The position numbers and the translations under genes were made by a program. 8,521 bases of DNA, taken from CAJBVG01 sp943360385 (lineage in GTDB: Bacteria > Bacteroidota > Bacteroidia > Sphingobacteriales > Sphingobacteriaceae). The stretch lies in NCBI GenBank assembly GCA_943360385.1, contig CALRIM020000131.1, positions 1-8,521 of the forward strand, in the 5' to 3' direction. Position 1 is the stretch's first letter. Every line of letters starts with the position of its first letter. The notes beneath the pieces are model-generated. The model worked only from the letters and a program-made list of their open reading frames with translations. It made no database searches and was not told the DNA's origin. Below, piece after piece: positions 1 to 7,025 of the stretch.

Positions 1-13
1 CCAGTTGGGGGTA

Positions 14-550
14 TTAAATTGCTTTCTTCTCTTCTGCAGTCTGTGGAACTAACACTCCAACAGCTTCAAAAGAAAGTGAGTTTTTATCTTCTTTAATGGC
101 ATCAATAGCTTCTTTAGATTCGCCGCCATCTTCTGCATAATGTTTTTGATCTGCTACAGATACTGTTTCAAATTTTGCAGTTCCTTGGAAAATCACTTCT
201 TTACCAACCATTTTCTCTTTATCAGTTGGAACAAAGAATCCGTAGTCTTTAAAAGTAACACGCATTGTTTCGCCATTACCTAATTCTACTGCCATCCAAC
301 ATCCTTTTTTTACACATACATCAACAACAGTACCTTTAATTTTTGCATCAAAAGTTGGTGCATTTCCCATTTCTGCAACTAACATTGTTGCATCCATAGC
401 GCTATCTGGAGTAATTACTTCGCCATATGCATCGAATTTACCCATTGCCGATTCAACTGTTGTAGAATCAGTACTTGTACTTTTTTGTGGTTCATTAGAA
501 CATGCTGCTAAAAATGCTGCTGCAGCTAACATTAAGAATACTTTTCTCAT
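14..550 (-). CDS. DUF4920-family lipoprotein
   Basis: This is a small predicted envelope lipoprotein of 178 residues. Residues 1-16 form a signal peptide with a charged start (MRK) and an Ala/Leu-rich core. The lipobox L14-A-A-C17 makes Cys17 the likely lipidated residue. A Ser/Thr-rich linker follows to about residue 35. The rest matches what I know of the DUF4920 family: a GEVI segment near 43-46, a beta-rich core, and a Cys pair in the pattern CVKKGCW (Cys79 and Cys84). The family is common in Bacteroidota and has no established biochemical role. The paired cysteines could form a disulfide or bind metal, but that is inference. The gene lies 82 bases downstream of radA on the same strand and has its own good -7 element, so it is probably transcribed separately. 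The start is set by the signal peptide. The stop codon lies close to the window edge, so its terminator is not visible. Confidence 0.88.
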   Translation of the reverse strand: MRKVFLMLAAAAFLAACSNEPQKSTSTDSTTVESAMGKFDAYGEVITPDSAMDATMLVAEMGNAPTFDAKIKGTVVDVCVKKGCWMAVELGNGETMRVTFKDYGFFVPTDKEKMVGKEVIFQGTAKFETVSVADQKHYAEDGGESKEAIDAIKEDKNSLSFEAVGVLVPQTAEEKKAI

Positions 551-574
551 CGTAATATATCGTTATTTTGTGTA

Positions 575-582
575 CAAATATA
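575..582 (-). promoter_or_regulatory. Bacteroidota -7 promoter element for the DUF4920 gene
   Basis: On the minus strand this reads TATATTTG, a full match to the Bacteroidota -7 consensus TAnnTTTG. Its last base is followed by 24 bases before the ATG at 550. About 19 bases further upstream, where a -33 TTG is expected, the sequence is T-rich but has no exact TTG. The position argues that the lipoprotein gene does not rely only on read-through from radA. Confidence 0.5.
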
Positions 583-600
583 GTAATTAGGTAGTTGAAA

Positions 601-632
601 AACGAAAAAGTAAATCATGAAATCCTTGATTT
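601..632 (-). terminator. Possible weak intrinsic terminator after radA
   Basis: Directly after the radA stop codon, the minus strand has a 6-base perfect inverted repeat, AAATCA and TGATTT, around a 9-base loop. It is followed by a T-rich run (ACTTTTTCGTT). The layout of hairpin then T tract is that of an intrinsic terminator, but the stem is AT-rich and short, so it may be inefficient or accidental. Confidence 0.3.
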
Positions 633-2009
633 CTAACCGAATAATTGTTGGAATAATTCCTCTAACTTACTCAATGGAACAATTTCGATATTATATTTTT
701 TAGTATCCAACCCTTTAATGGCATAACGCGATACAAATATTTTCTCGAATCCCAATCGTTCTGCTTCAGAAATTCTTTGTTCTATTCTATTCACTGTTCT
801 AATTTCACCCGATAAGCCTACCTCAGCTGCGAAGCAATGTTTACTAGATATTGCTAAATCTTCATGACTAGAAATAATAGCACTTACCACTCCCAAATCT
901 ATAGCTGGATCCTCTACTTTTATTCCTCCTGTAATATTTAAGAATACATCTTTCACCCCTAATCTAAATCCACAACGTTTTTCTAAAACTGCCAATAACA
1001 TATTCATCCTTCGGGTATCAAATCCGGTTGCAGATCTTTGTGGAGTACCATATGCAGAAACACTTACTAATGCTTGTGCTTCTATCAGCATCGGGCGCAT
1101 TCCTTCTATTGTTACTGATATCGCAATTCCGCTTAGTTCTTCGTCGCGTTGAGAAATTAGAATTTCCGATGGATTAGAAACTTCTCTTAGTCCACTTCCT
1201 CGCATTTCATAAATTCCCAATTCACTTGTAGATCCAAATCTGTTTTTTATAGATCGTAATATTCTATAGGTATGATGTCTGTCGCCTTCAAATTGAAGCA
1301 CAGTATCTACCATGTGTTCCAAAATTTTCGGACCAGCAATTGAACCGTCTTTAGTAATGTGTCCAACTAAAAATACTGGTGTGTTTGTCTCTTTTGCAAA
1401 ACGCAATAATTCTGCTGTACATTCACGAATCTGCGAAACACTACCCGGTGTTGATTCTATGTGAGATGAATATAATGTTTGAATAGAATCTACAATCACT
1501 AGTTGTGGTTGTAATTCTTCAATTTGTTTAAATATATTTTGTGTTGATGTTTCTGTAAGAATAAAACAATTAGGGAAATCGCTGCTTTGCATACGCATCG
1601 CACGCATCTTAATTTGTTGCTCACTTTCTTCACCAGAAATGTATAAAATTTTTAATGTTTTAAGTTGAAGTGCTACTTGTAATAATAAGGTTGATTTACC
1701 AATACCTGGCTCCCCACCAATTAACACAATAGAACCAGGAACAATGCCTCCTCCTAAAACTCTATTTAGCTCTTCGTCTTGTGCATTAATTCTAACATCT
1801 GCATTTTTCTCAATTAAATCGATAGAGATTGGCTTATTAGAGCGAGTAGTACCTGTAGTACTTTGTTTCCAATCTGGCTTAGCCGTATTCTTTTCTACCA
1901 CTTCCTCTACAAAAGTATTCCACTCTCCACACGAAGGGCAATTACCCAACCACTTTGCCGCTTGATATCCACAACTCTGACAAAAGAAAACCGATTTTGA
2001 TTTAGCCAT
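633..2009 (-). CDS. radA: DNA repair and recombination ATPase RadA (Sms)
   Basis: RadA is a RecA-like, DnaB-type ATPase that promotes branch migration and processing of recombination intermediates in the cytoplasm. The 458-residue length is normal for the family. Domains in order: an N-terminal C4 zinc finger with Cys10, Cys13, Cys24 and Cys27; an ATPase core with Walker A GGEPGIGKST at 98-107 and a Walker B strand ending in Asp174 (LVIVDS); the RadA-specific KNRFG motif at 255-259, which is needed for branch migration; and a C-terminal Lon-protease-like domain from about 290 to the end. In that last domain the segment DPAID (367-371) replaces the Lon serine motif, as is usual in RadA, so no proteolysis is expected. 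The start is fixed by the zinc finger, which begins nine residues in. The gene diverges from the KilA-N gene across 112 bases. No defect is visible. Confidence 0.97.
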   Translation of the reverse strand: MAKSKSVFFCQSCGYQAAKWLGNCPSCGEWNTFVEEVVEKNTAKPDWKQSTTGTTRSNKPISIDLIEKNADVRINAQDEELNRVLGGGIVPGSIVLIGGEPGIGKSTLLLQVALQLKTLKILYISGEESEQQIKMRAMRMQSSDFPNCFILTETSTQNIFKQIEELQPQLVIVDSIQTLYSSHIESTPGSVSQIRECTAELLRFAKETNTPVFLVGHITKDGSIAGPKILEHMVDTVLQFEGDRHHTYRILRSIKNRFGSTSELGIYEMRGSGLREVSNPSEILISQRDEELSGIAISVTIEGMRPMLIEAQALVSVSAYGTPQRSATGFDTRRMNMLLAVLEKRCGFRLGVKDVFLNITGGIKVEDPAIDLGVVSAIISSHEDLAISSKHCFAAEVGLSGEIRTVNRIEQRISEAERLGFEKIFVSRYAIKGLDTKKYNIEIVPLSKLEELFQQLFG

Positions 2010-2040
2010 GAACGAAGATAGGGTGAATAATGGAAAAGCT

Positions 2041-2048
2041 CAAATGAA
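2041..2048 (-). promoter_or_regulatory. Candidate -7 element for radA
   Basis: The minus strand reads TTCATTTG, one mismatch from TAnnTTTG, with 31 bases before the radA ATG. No clear -33 TTG is placed correctly. A second near match (TATCTTCG, 2013-2020) lies only three bases from the ATG and is too close. This is a weak call. Confidence 0.2.
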
Positions 2049-2094
2049 ATTTAGCATAGAATAATGTATTCATAAAACTTAAAAACATAATAAA

Positions 2095-2102
2095 TATCTT
2101 TA
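2095..2102 (+). promoter_or_regulatory. Candidate -7 element for the KilA-N / barrel gene pair
   Basis: TATCTTTA is one mismatch (last base) from TAnnTTTG, and 19 bases separate it from the ATG at 2122, the same range as the better promoters in this window. No TTG is found at the -33 position. If real, it would drive both overlapping plus-strand genes. An AAGGAG at 2102-2107 lies 14 bases from the first ATG, too far for a standard Shine-Dalgarno site. Confidence 0.3.
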
Positions 2103-2121
2103 AGGAGATAATAAGAAAGGG

Positions 2122-3015
2122 ATGATGAAGAAGGATAAAAAAATTATTATTGATAATCTCGAGATACAGATTATTAATTCAGGCGATCAAGATTATATCT
2201 CACTTACCGATTTAGTTAAAAATAGAGTAGATGGTTTAAAACTAATAGAAAAGTGGCTGACAAACAAAAGCACAATAGATTACTTAGGGACTTGGGAATC
2301 TATACACAATTCAAATTTTAATTCCCTCGAATTCGGGGGAATTAGAACTGAAGCGGGTTCTAACAACTTTACAATATCAGTTAAAAAATGGTCTAGGATT
2401 ACAAATGCAATTGGCATCACTGCAAAAAGCGGACGTTATGGTGGAACATTCGCACATTCTGATATTGCAATTCAATTCTGCATGTGGGTTGACCCATTAC
2501 TAAACATAATAGTTATTAAAGAATTTCAAAAATATAAGAAAGAAGAACAAAATAAGTTAAATAGTAACTGGGATTTAGGTCGGTTTTTAACAAAAACTAA
2601 TTATATAATTCATACTGATGCAATTAAAAAATTCATACTACCTAAAATTAATAAAGAGGATGAAAATCAATGGTTAATCTATGCAGAAGAGGCTGATATA
2701 CTAAATGTGGCATTATTTGGTTTAACTGCAAAAGAGTGGAAATCTCAAAATATTAATATAAAATACAAAAATACTAACATTAGAGATTATGCAGATTTAT
2801 ATCAATTAATTATATTGTCAAATCTTGAAAGCATAAATGCTAAACTAATTTCAGATGGGTTAGGGAAATATCAAAGATTAGTACAACTTAGAAAAGCAGC
2901 AATATTCCAATTGGAATCTTTAAAAACATCTACAATAAAATTAGATAATTATAAAAGTTCTAAATTGAACCATATTATTATTGTTAATAAGAATTTAAAT
3001 GAGAAAAATGTCTAA
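2122..3015 (+). CDS. KilA-N domain protein
   Basis: This 297-residue cytoplasmic protein has an N-terminal KilA-N domain (about residues 10-140), a fold found in phage and large DNA-virus proteins and linked to nucleic-acid binding. Family marks include YISLTDL at 25-31, the EKWL segment near 43-46, the Lys-Trp pair at 89-90, and the stretch from GRYGGTFAH (104-112) through IAIQFCMWVDP to the Lys-rich end of the domain. The second half (about 150-290) matches the C-terminal region I associate with stand-alone Bacteroidota KilA-N proteins: NWDLGRFL (149-156), YAEEADILN (187-195), LFGLTAKEW (198-206) and a Leu-rich region starting SNLESINA. Its function is unknown; DNA binding is inferred. Two in-frame ATG codons sit at 2122 and 2125 and cannot be separated. 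Three sampled 60-base stretches run about 18-30% GC, below a fabD stretch at 40%, which fits acquired DNA but does not prove it. The 3' end overlaps the next gene. Confidence 0.88.
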   Translation: MMKKDKKIIIDNLEIQIINSGDQDYISLTDLVKNRVDGLKLIEKWLTNKSTIDYLGTWESIHNSNFNSLEFGGIRTEAGSNNFTISVKKWSRITNAIGITAKSGRYGGTFAHSDIAIQFCMWVDPLLNIIVIKEFQKYKKEEQNKLNSNWDLGRFLTKTNYIIHTDAIKKFILPKINKEDENQWLIYAEEADILNVALFGLTAKEWKSQNINIKYKNTNIRDYADLYQLIILSNLESINAKLISDGLGKYQRLVQLRKAAIFQLESLKTSTIKLDNYKSSKLNHIIIVNKNLNEKNV

Positions 3016-3715
3016 ATATCTATTGTTTGTTTTTATGATATTACCAATGTGTGGTTATTCTCAGTATAAAAATTCCAGTAAGTTTCTATACGGAAAATCG
3101 AGATCTACTGTACCCTACTATCTCTCTGCTCAGCTAGGTGTTGCTTACAATAATCTTTCTTTCAATAAAGACTTTAAAAATTATGGTGGCGACTTTTCTT
3201 TTGGATTTAGTTTTGAAAAACCATTAGGATATCGCCCTTCTTTAGCATTAACTTTCCGCACCATGGGGAACTACGAATCTTCTATCTTAAACTCATCCAA
3301 TTTATCAACAGATATAATTGCTCAAAACACCAAAACTAAAATACAATCTTCCTATGACTTCTCTTTGAACTATTCTTATATGTTTTATGATTGGTACGGG
3401 TGGCAATACAGAGCATCTCTTGGATTAGGATTTGTAAATAATAAGATTGATGTATCAGATACCACATTAAGAAGTATAAAAACTTCAACTCCAATAATTC
3501 CGATTCAATTAAGCACTACTCGTGTTCTTAAAAAAAGATGGGAAATGGAAATTGGTTATCGCTATTATTTAGGGCTTGCTAATAAAATCGAAGGTGTTGC
3601 TTATAACAACACCCTCGATAAATATTCATTTCTATTCCTTGCAATTAAATATAGATTAGGAGAAAAAGATTATCGCTTTCAGAAAAGCAATGCCTGTCCT
3701 ACCCCTGATCAATAA
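2999..3715 (+). CDS. Small exported protein, probable outer-membrane beta-barrel
   Basis: I do not recognise a named family. The 238-residue product starts with a signal peptide: a basic MRKMSK start, a hydrophobic core at 8-18, and a likely cut near GYSQ (19-22), a common Bacteroidota pattern. The mature part has alternating polar and hydrophobic segments rich in Tyr, Phe and Gly, at roughly 40-51, 64-73, 80-88, 119-130, 135-146, 167-175, 180-192 and 207-220. That is about eight strands, the size of a small OmpX/OmpW-like barrel. The topology is inferred from pattern only. A polar tail of about 18 residues follows the last strand and contains a Cys. The start at 2999 overlaps the KilA-N gene by 17 bases. 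An ATG at 3008 would give an equally good signal peptide and an 8-base overlap. No strong promoter of its own is visible, so it is probably transcribed with the KilA-N gene. Confidence 0.75.
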   Translation: MRKMSKYLLFVFMILPMCGYSQYKNSSKFLYGKSRSTVPYYLSAQLGVAYNNLSFNKDFKNYGGDFSFGFSFEKPLGYRPSLALTFRTMGNYESSILNSSNLSTDIIAQNTKTKIQSSYDFSLNYSYMFYDWYGWQYRASLGLGFVNNKIDVSDTTLRSIKTSTPIIPIQLSTTRVLKKRWEMEIGYRYYLGLANKIEGVAYNNTLDKYSFLFLAIKYRLGEKDYRFQKSNACPTPDQ

Positions 3716-3735
3716 GTCCTTGGTCATTAGTCCTT
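3715..3735. repeat. Short direct repeat AGTCCTT x2
   Basis: AGTCCTT occurs at 3715-3721 and 3729-3735, a 14-base period, beginning on the last base of the barrel gene's stop codon. It is short and may be chance or a small local duplication. Confidence 0.4.
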
Positions 3736-3749
3736 TGAAATTGTTCAAA
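3734..3749. terminator. Possible weak bidirectional hairpin between convergent genes
   Basis: TTTGAA (3734-3739) and TTCAAA (3744-3749) form a perfect 6-base stem with a 4-base loop in the gap between the convergent barrel and AsmA-like genes. The location is where a shared terminator would be expected. The stem is AT-rich and there is no clean T tract on either strand, so termination is uncertain. Confidence 0.25.
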
Positions 3750-3753
3750 TTCA

Positions 3754-3781
3754 ATTAACATATTATCTCATTAACATATTA
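3754..3781. repeat. 12-base tandem-like direct repeat
   Basis: ATTAACATATTA is found at 3754-3765 and again, identical, at 3770-3781, separated by four bases (period 16). A partial third copy, ATTAACCTATTA, starts at 3778. The second copy reaches into the stop codon of the AsmA-like gene. This could be a slippage product or a binding site. Nothing in the sequence decides which. Confidence 0.6.
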
Positions 3782-6550
3782 ACCTATTAATTTGGCGGCT
3801 TCAGCTCTTGCCTTTGCCATTATATCATCTGCTTTCTTATCGCCTTCAGCAATTATTTTCGCACATTTTTCATCTGTTTCTTTTTTTGCTTTTTCTGCTA
3901 ATTTTTTTGCTGCTGCTTTAGCAATTGGATTGTTAGCAGACGATACTAATTTATCTGCTGCTGCATATCCTTCTATTTTTGTAACATCGGCAAGTTTACG
4001 TGCTTGCTCTTTTACAGCATTTGCTTGCACTTGTGCCGCTGCCAGTATTTGATCAGCTCGCTTTTTAGCTTCTTCTTTACCTTTACCTATGGCTTCGTTT
4101 TTCTTTGTATTAAATACGTCCTTCACAGCATCTTTTAAATTTGCTCCCATATCCGCCATGCTTAATTTAACAGTAGGCTTACTCATTATTCCTCCTACTA
4201 AAGCATTTACATTTATTGCTGCTGCTGGATCTAAGTTTGCACCATTACTATTTAATTTAGAAGTCAAACCGTTTAATACAGAAGCAGAAGAATTGCCTAA
4301 GAAATTCTTTGGAAGTTTTAACTTCATTACATAATCTATTGTTTGATCTAAGCCGCTTGATCCGCCAATATTTAGGGTTGCAATTCCAGCATTTAAATCA
4401 AATGGTTTTATAACCACTCTTCCGTTCTCTATAGTAAATTGAAGTTTCGTGTTTTTAATATTCAACTCTTTTAATTTGTCAGATTTTAAAGCATCTCCTA
4501 ACATCACCAATGTTTTAGACCCTTTAATATTTGCACCCAATAATTCCAATACTCCAGAACCTTGCGCGGTTGCTAAAACAGGACTCATATCTTTTCCTAA
4601 AATAGTGGTTAGTTGCAAACTGCTATTAAATTTTCCAGAAGTATTTTCTGCAATCGGTGCTAGTTTTTGTACGGTATTAAATGTTTTAAACGCTTTTTGA
4701 ATATCCATGTTTTGAATTCCAAAATTCATATTAATATCTGGCTTAGCAACATCTACAGTACTATAATAACCATCCATGGTAACCTTACCATCTAAAGTAT
4801 TTAAACCAACATCTGTAAAGTTAACTTTCTTGTCTTTAATAGTGATACTTCCTACCAAATTGGTCAACTCCATGTTATCATAAATTACTTTATTCACTTT
4901 AGAGTTTAACACAAAGTCTATATTCCCTGGTACTTCAAATACACTTGCAGTATCAGGTGTTTTTGCTTGTTCGGTTTCTGTTGATGGAGGTCCCATCATT
5001 TCATTTAAGTCAAGTAATTTCGAACTAAAATTCAATCTAGCTTTTATTGGCGATCCCTTTAATGCATATCCTAAATAGTTATCAAGCGTACCACTTGCAT
5101 TGAAATCACTTTTACCATAAACAGCAGCAAAATTATTCATTGCAATATTCTTAGGACTTAAGTTAAAGCTTGCATTGCTAATAGATAAAGGCATTGGCGA
5201 CTCTTTACTACTATAAGTTAAGTTAGAAATAGTAATAGTTCCCTTCGCATCAAAACTTTCGTAGTTACCCTTTTCGATGGTAGAAAGTTTACCCTTCGCA
5301 AGCATGTTTGCCTTAATAATTCCCGAAAGTTTTGTGCCTTCTAATGGAACTATTTTCATAATATTTCCTAAATCAATTGTTCCTTTTATTTCTGTTGAAA
5401 TATCTGGATCAGACTCTGGAGTTTTTAATAATAAACTTGCATCAAATGGCTCTGAACCAAATTCAACATGCAGTTTTTTCATATCAACAACTGTATGGTC
5501 AAACACACCATCTTTATCTTCTACATTTAATTGCAACTGAACATTATTCACTCCAGTTGGTAAATCTGGATATTTGAAATTACCATTCTCAACCAAAATA
5601 TTTAACCCAAATCCTGGCATAGAAACAGCGTTCATTCTTCCTTTATAATATCCTTTCAATGCAAATTTTCCGTTTGCTGTAAGTTTATCAAATGAACTAG
5701 AATACAAAGCAGGCACTAATGATAAGAAGTTTTTGAATTCAGATTTCTGAGCATCAAAAGTTAAATCCAAATCGATATTTGTATCTGGCATAGCAACCAT
5801 ACCAGCGAAGTTTATTAATAAATCATTTAAATGAATTACATTGTCTTTAAACGTAAAAACAAAATCTTTTAAATTCATATCAATGGCAGCATCTGCATCT
5901 ACTTTAACTTTATTCAAATAATTTATACCTCCATAACCTACTGTTAATTCATCGGCTTCTGTTTTAGTAAGAAGTGTAAATAAATCTTGAGTAAAATCTC
6001 CTTTTCCAGAATGGTTTACATTTGTAAGTGCGGTATAAAATGTTAATGATTTATCGTCATATACAATACTTGAATTTGTTAATGAATAAGATTTTAAGGC
6101 AATACTAAAACTAGTTGGTGTAGTATCTGCTGGTGCTGCTGTTGAAGTATCAGCTTTAGCAATATCCCAATTTGCTTTACCGCTTTGTAATACCTTAAAT
6201 TTTAAATCGGCATGATCTAAGTTTAGAGATTTTATTTTAATGGTTTCACCATTAATCACACTCATAATATCTACCACAACATTTAACTCTTTAATATTTG
6301 CTAATGTATCGTTCTTAAAAGAATCAACACCAGCCACCACCAAGTTTTCCATGCTAAACGAAAGGTTCGGGAAACTGCGAATAATGCTTAAACTAAAATC
6401 ACCAAACTTAACCTCGGCATTAACATTTTCATTAATAGTAGTTTTCACTTTCGCTATAATATCGTCTTTATAGATAATAGGCAATGCAATTGCTGCTGCA
6501 AAAACTAAAACGATTAATAGACCAATGGTCCATAGAACTTTCTTTATCAT
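3779..6550 (-). CDS. AsmA-like envelope protein with helical Lys/Ala-rich tail
   Basis: AsmA-like proteins are inner-membrane-anchored, mostly periplasmic proteins of the envelope. Relatives such as TamB and YhdP are thought to bridge the membranes and move phospholipid, but a role for this one is inference. The 923-residue product has one N-terminal membrane segment (about 4-27), then the AsmA N-terminal region with the typical LNLDHADLKFKV segment (109-120) followed by ANWDI. A long beta-rich repeat region follows, with Pro/Thr-rich low-complexity linkers near 134-147 and 521-535. The conserved AsmA C-terminal region, about 610-800, includes GSGVLELLGANIKG (664-677) and a segment near 720-750 ending in KLKLPKNF. 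From about 813 the character changes to a charged, Ala/Lys-rich helical tail. The gene converges on the barrel gene and lies 66 bases downstream of tsaE, with its own -7 element. The reading frame is intact. Confidence 0.9.
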   Translation of the reverse strand: MIKKVLWTIGLLIVLVFAAAIALPIIYKDDIIAKVKTTINENVNAEVKFGDFSLSIIRSFPNLSFSMENLVVAGVDSFKNDTLANIKELNVVVDIMSVINGETIKIKSLNLDHADLKFKVLQSGKANWDIAKADTSTAAPADTTPTSFSIALKSYSLTNSSIVYDDKSLTFYTALTNVNHSGKGDFTQDLFTLLTKTEADELTVGYGGINYLNKVKVDADAAIDMNLKDFVFTFKDNVIHLNDLLINFAGMVAMPDTNIDLDLTFDAQKSEFKNFLSLVPALYSSSFDKLTANGKFALKGYYKGRMNAVSMPGFGLNILVENGNFKYPDLPTGVNNVQLQLNVEDKDGVFDHTVVDMKKLHVEFGSEPFDASLLLKTPESDPDISTEIKGTIDLGNIMKIVPLEGTKLSGIIKANMLAKGKLSTIEKGNYESFDAKGTITISNLTYSSKESPMPLSISNASFNLSPKNIAMNNFAAVYGKSDFNASGTLDNYLGYALKGSPIKARLNFSSKLLDLNEMMGPPSTETEQAKTPDTASVFEVPGNIDFVLNSKVNKVIYDNMELTNLVGSITIKDKKVNFTDVGLNTLDGKVTMDGYYSTVDVAKPDINMNFGIQNMDIQKAFKTFNTVQKLAPIAENTSGKFNSSLQLTTILGKDMSPVLATAQGSGVLELLGANIKGSKTLVMLGDALKSDKLKELNIKNTKLQFTIENGRVVIKPFDLNAGIATLNIGGSSGLDQTIDYVMKLKLPKNFLGNSSASVLNGLTSKLNSNGANLDPAAAINVNALVGGIMSKPTVKLSMADMGANLKDAVKDVFNTKKNEAIGKGKEEAKKRADQILAAAQVQANAVKEQARKLADVTKIEGYAAADKLVSSANNPIAKAAAKKLAEKAKKETDEKCAKIIAEGDKKADDIMAKARAEAAKLIG

Positions 6551-6568
6551 AGTAAATTAATAAGATTG

Positions 6569-6576
6569 CAAAATTA
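6569..6576 (-). promoter_or_regulatory. Bacteroidota -7 promoter element for the AsmA-like gene
   Basis: The minus strand reads TAATTTTG, a full match to TAnnTTTG, followed by 18 bases before the ATG at 6550. Around 19 bases upstream the sequence is CTT/TTC rather than TTG, so the -33 element is degenerate. The element lies in the 66-base gap after tsaE and suggests independent transcription. Confidence 0.5.
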
Positions 6577-6616
6577 ATAAATACTTAACGAAGAAAAGAG
6601 AAAAAGCGTGTAAAGC

Positions 6617-7024
6617 TTATTGGAAAGAAATATTAAGTTCTCGTGTATTTTCGTCGATTATAGAAATATCAACAACCATTAGGTTTTCGGGCAATAGGGC
6701 TTCTATTTTTTCTGCCCACTCCAAGAAACAATAATTTCCAGAATAGAGATATTCCTCCAACCCAAAATCAAATGCTTCTTCCAGTGATTTCAATCGATAA
6801 AAATCAAAATGATATAAAGTGCCAATTTTAGAAGAATATTCGTTTACAATGGAGAATGTTGGGCTACTTAATTCGTCTGTAGACCCTAACGACTTACATA
6901 AAGCGGAGATAAGTGTTGTTTTTCCAGCACCCATAGAGCCATTAAATAAAATCACTTTGTACTTATTTAAGTATTCAGCGATGTATTCAACGGCTTTATG
7001 GATTTCTGAAATTGTATAAATCAT
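6617..7024 (-). CDS. tsaE: tRNA t6A biosynthesis ATPase TsaE
   Basis: TsaE is the small cytoplasmic ATPase that works with TsaB, TsaD and TsaC to form threonylcarbamoyladenosine at position 37 of ANN-decoding tRNAs. The 135 residues are slightly short but within the family range. Motifs in order: Walker A GSMGAGKTT at 29-37 with Lys35 and Thr36; the SSPTF motif at 53-57, whose Thr56 is switch-like; HFDFYR at 72-77, the Walker-B-like segment with Asp74; and LEWAE at 101-105, matching the conserved EW motif. The ATG lies one base past the fabD stop codon, so translation is probably coupled and the two genes share a transcript from the fabD promoter. TsaB, TsaC and TsaD are not in this window. 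Confidence 0.96.
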   Translation of the reverse strand: MIYTISEIHKAVEYIAEYLNKYKVILFNGSMGAGKTTLISALCKSLGSTDELSSPTFSIVNEYSSKIGTLYHFDFYRLKSLEEAFDFGLEEYLYSGNYCFLEWAEKIEALLPENLMVVDISIIDENTRELNISFQ

Positions 7025-7025
7025 A

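Noticed and set aside
1744..1965. Plus-strand open frame opposite radA
   Set aside because: It lies antisense to the well-supported zinc-finger and linker region of radA, has no promoter and resembles no protein family.
2102..2107. AAGGAG as a Shine-Dalgarno site for the KilA-N gene
   Set aside because: It lies 14 bases before the first ATG and 17 before the second, outside the usual range, and Bacteroidota seldom depend on such sites.
2976..2983. TATTATTG as a private promoter for the barrel gene
   Set aside because: It has one mismatch to TAnnTTTG, no correctly spaced -33 TTG, and sits inside AT-rich coding sequence where such matches are common.
2122..3715. KilA-N/barrel pair considered as a toxin-antitoxin or phage-defence module
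   Set aside because: The second product is an exported barrel-like protein with no toxin, nuclease or immunity motif, and no other defence gene is present in the window.
3754..3790. Repeat cluster considered as a CRISPR array
   Set aside because: The copies are only 12 bases with 4-base gaps, there are two full copies, and no cas gene is nearby.
3792..6473. Several plus-strand open frames of 66-87 codons opposite the AsmA-like gene
   Set aside because: They are antisense to an intact 923-codon gene. Their hydrophobic look comes from the complement of Ala/Lys/Asn-rich coding sequence.
6596..6617. AAGC/GCTT hairpin followed by a T-rich run just after tsaE
   Set aside because: The stem is only four base pairs, and sequence this AT-rich gives such matches often. 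It is too weak to list as a terminator.
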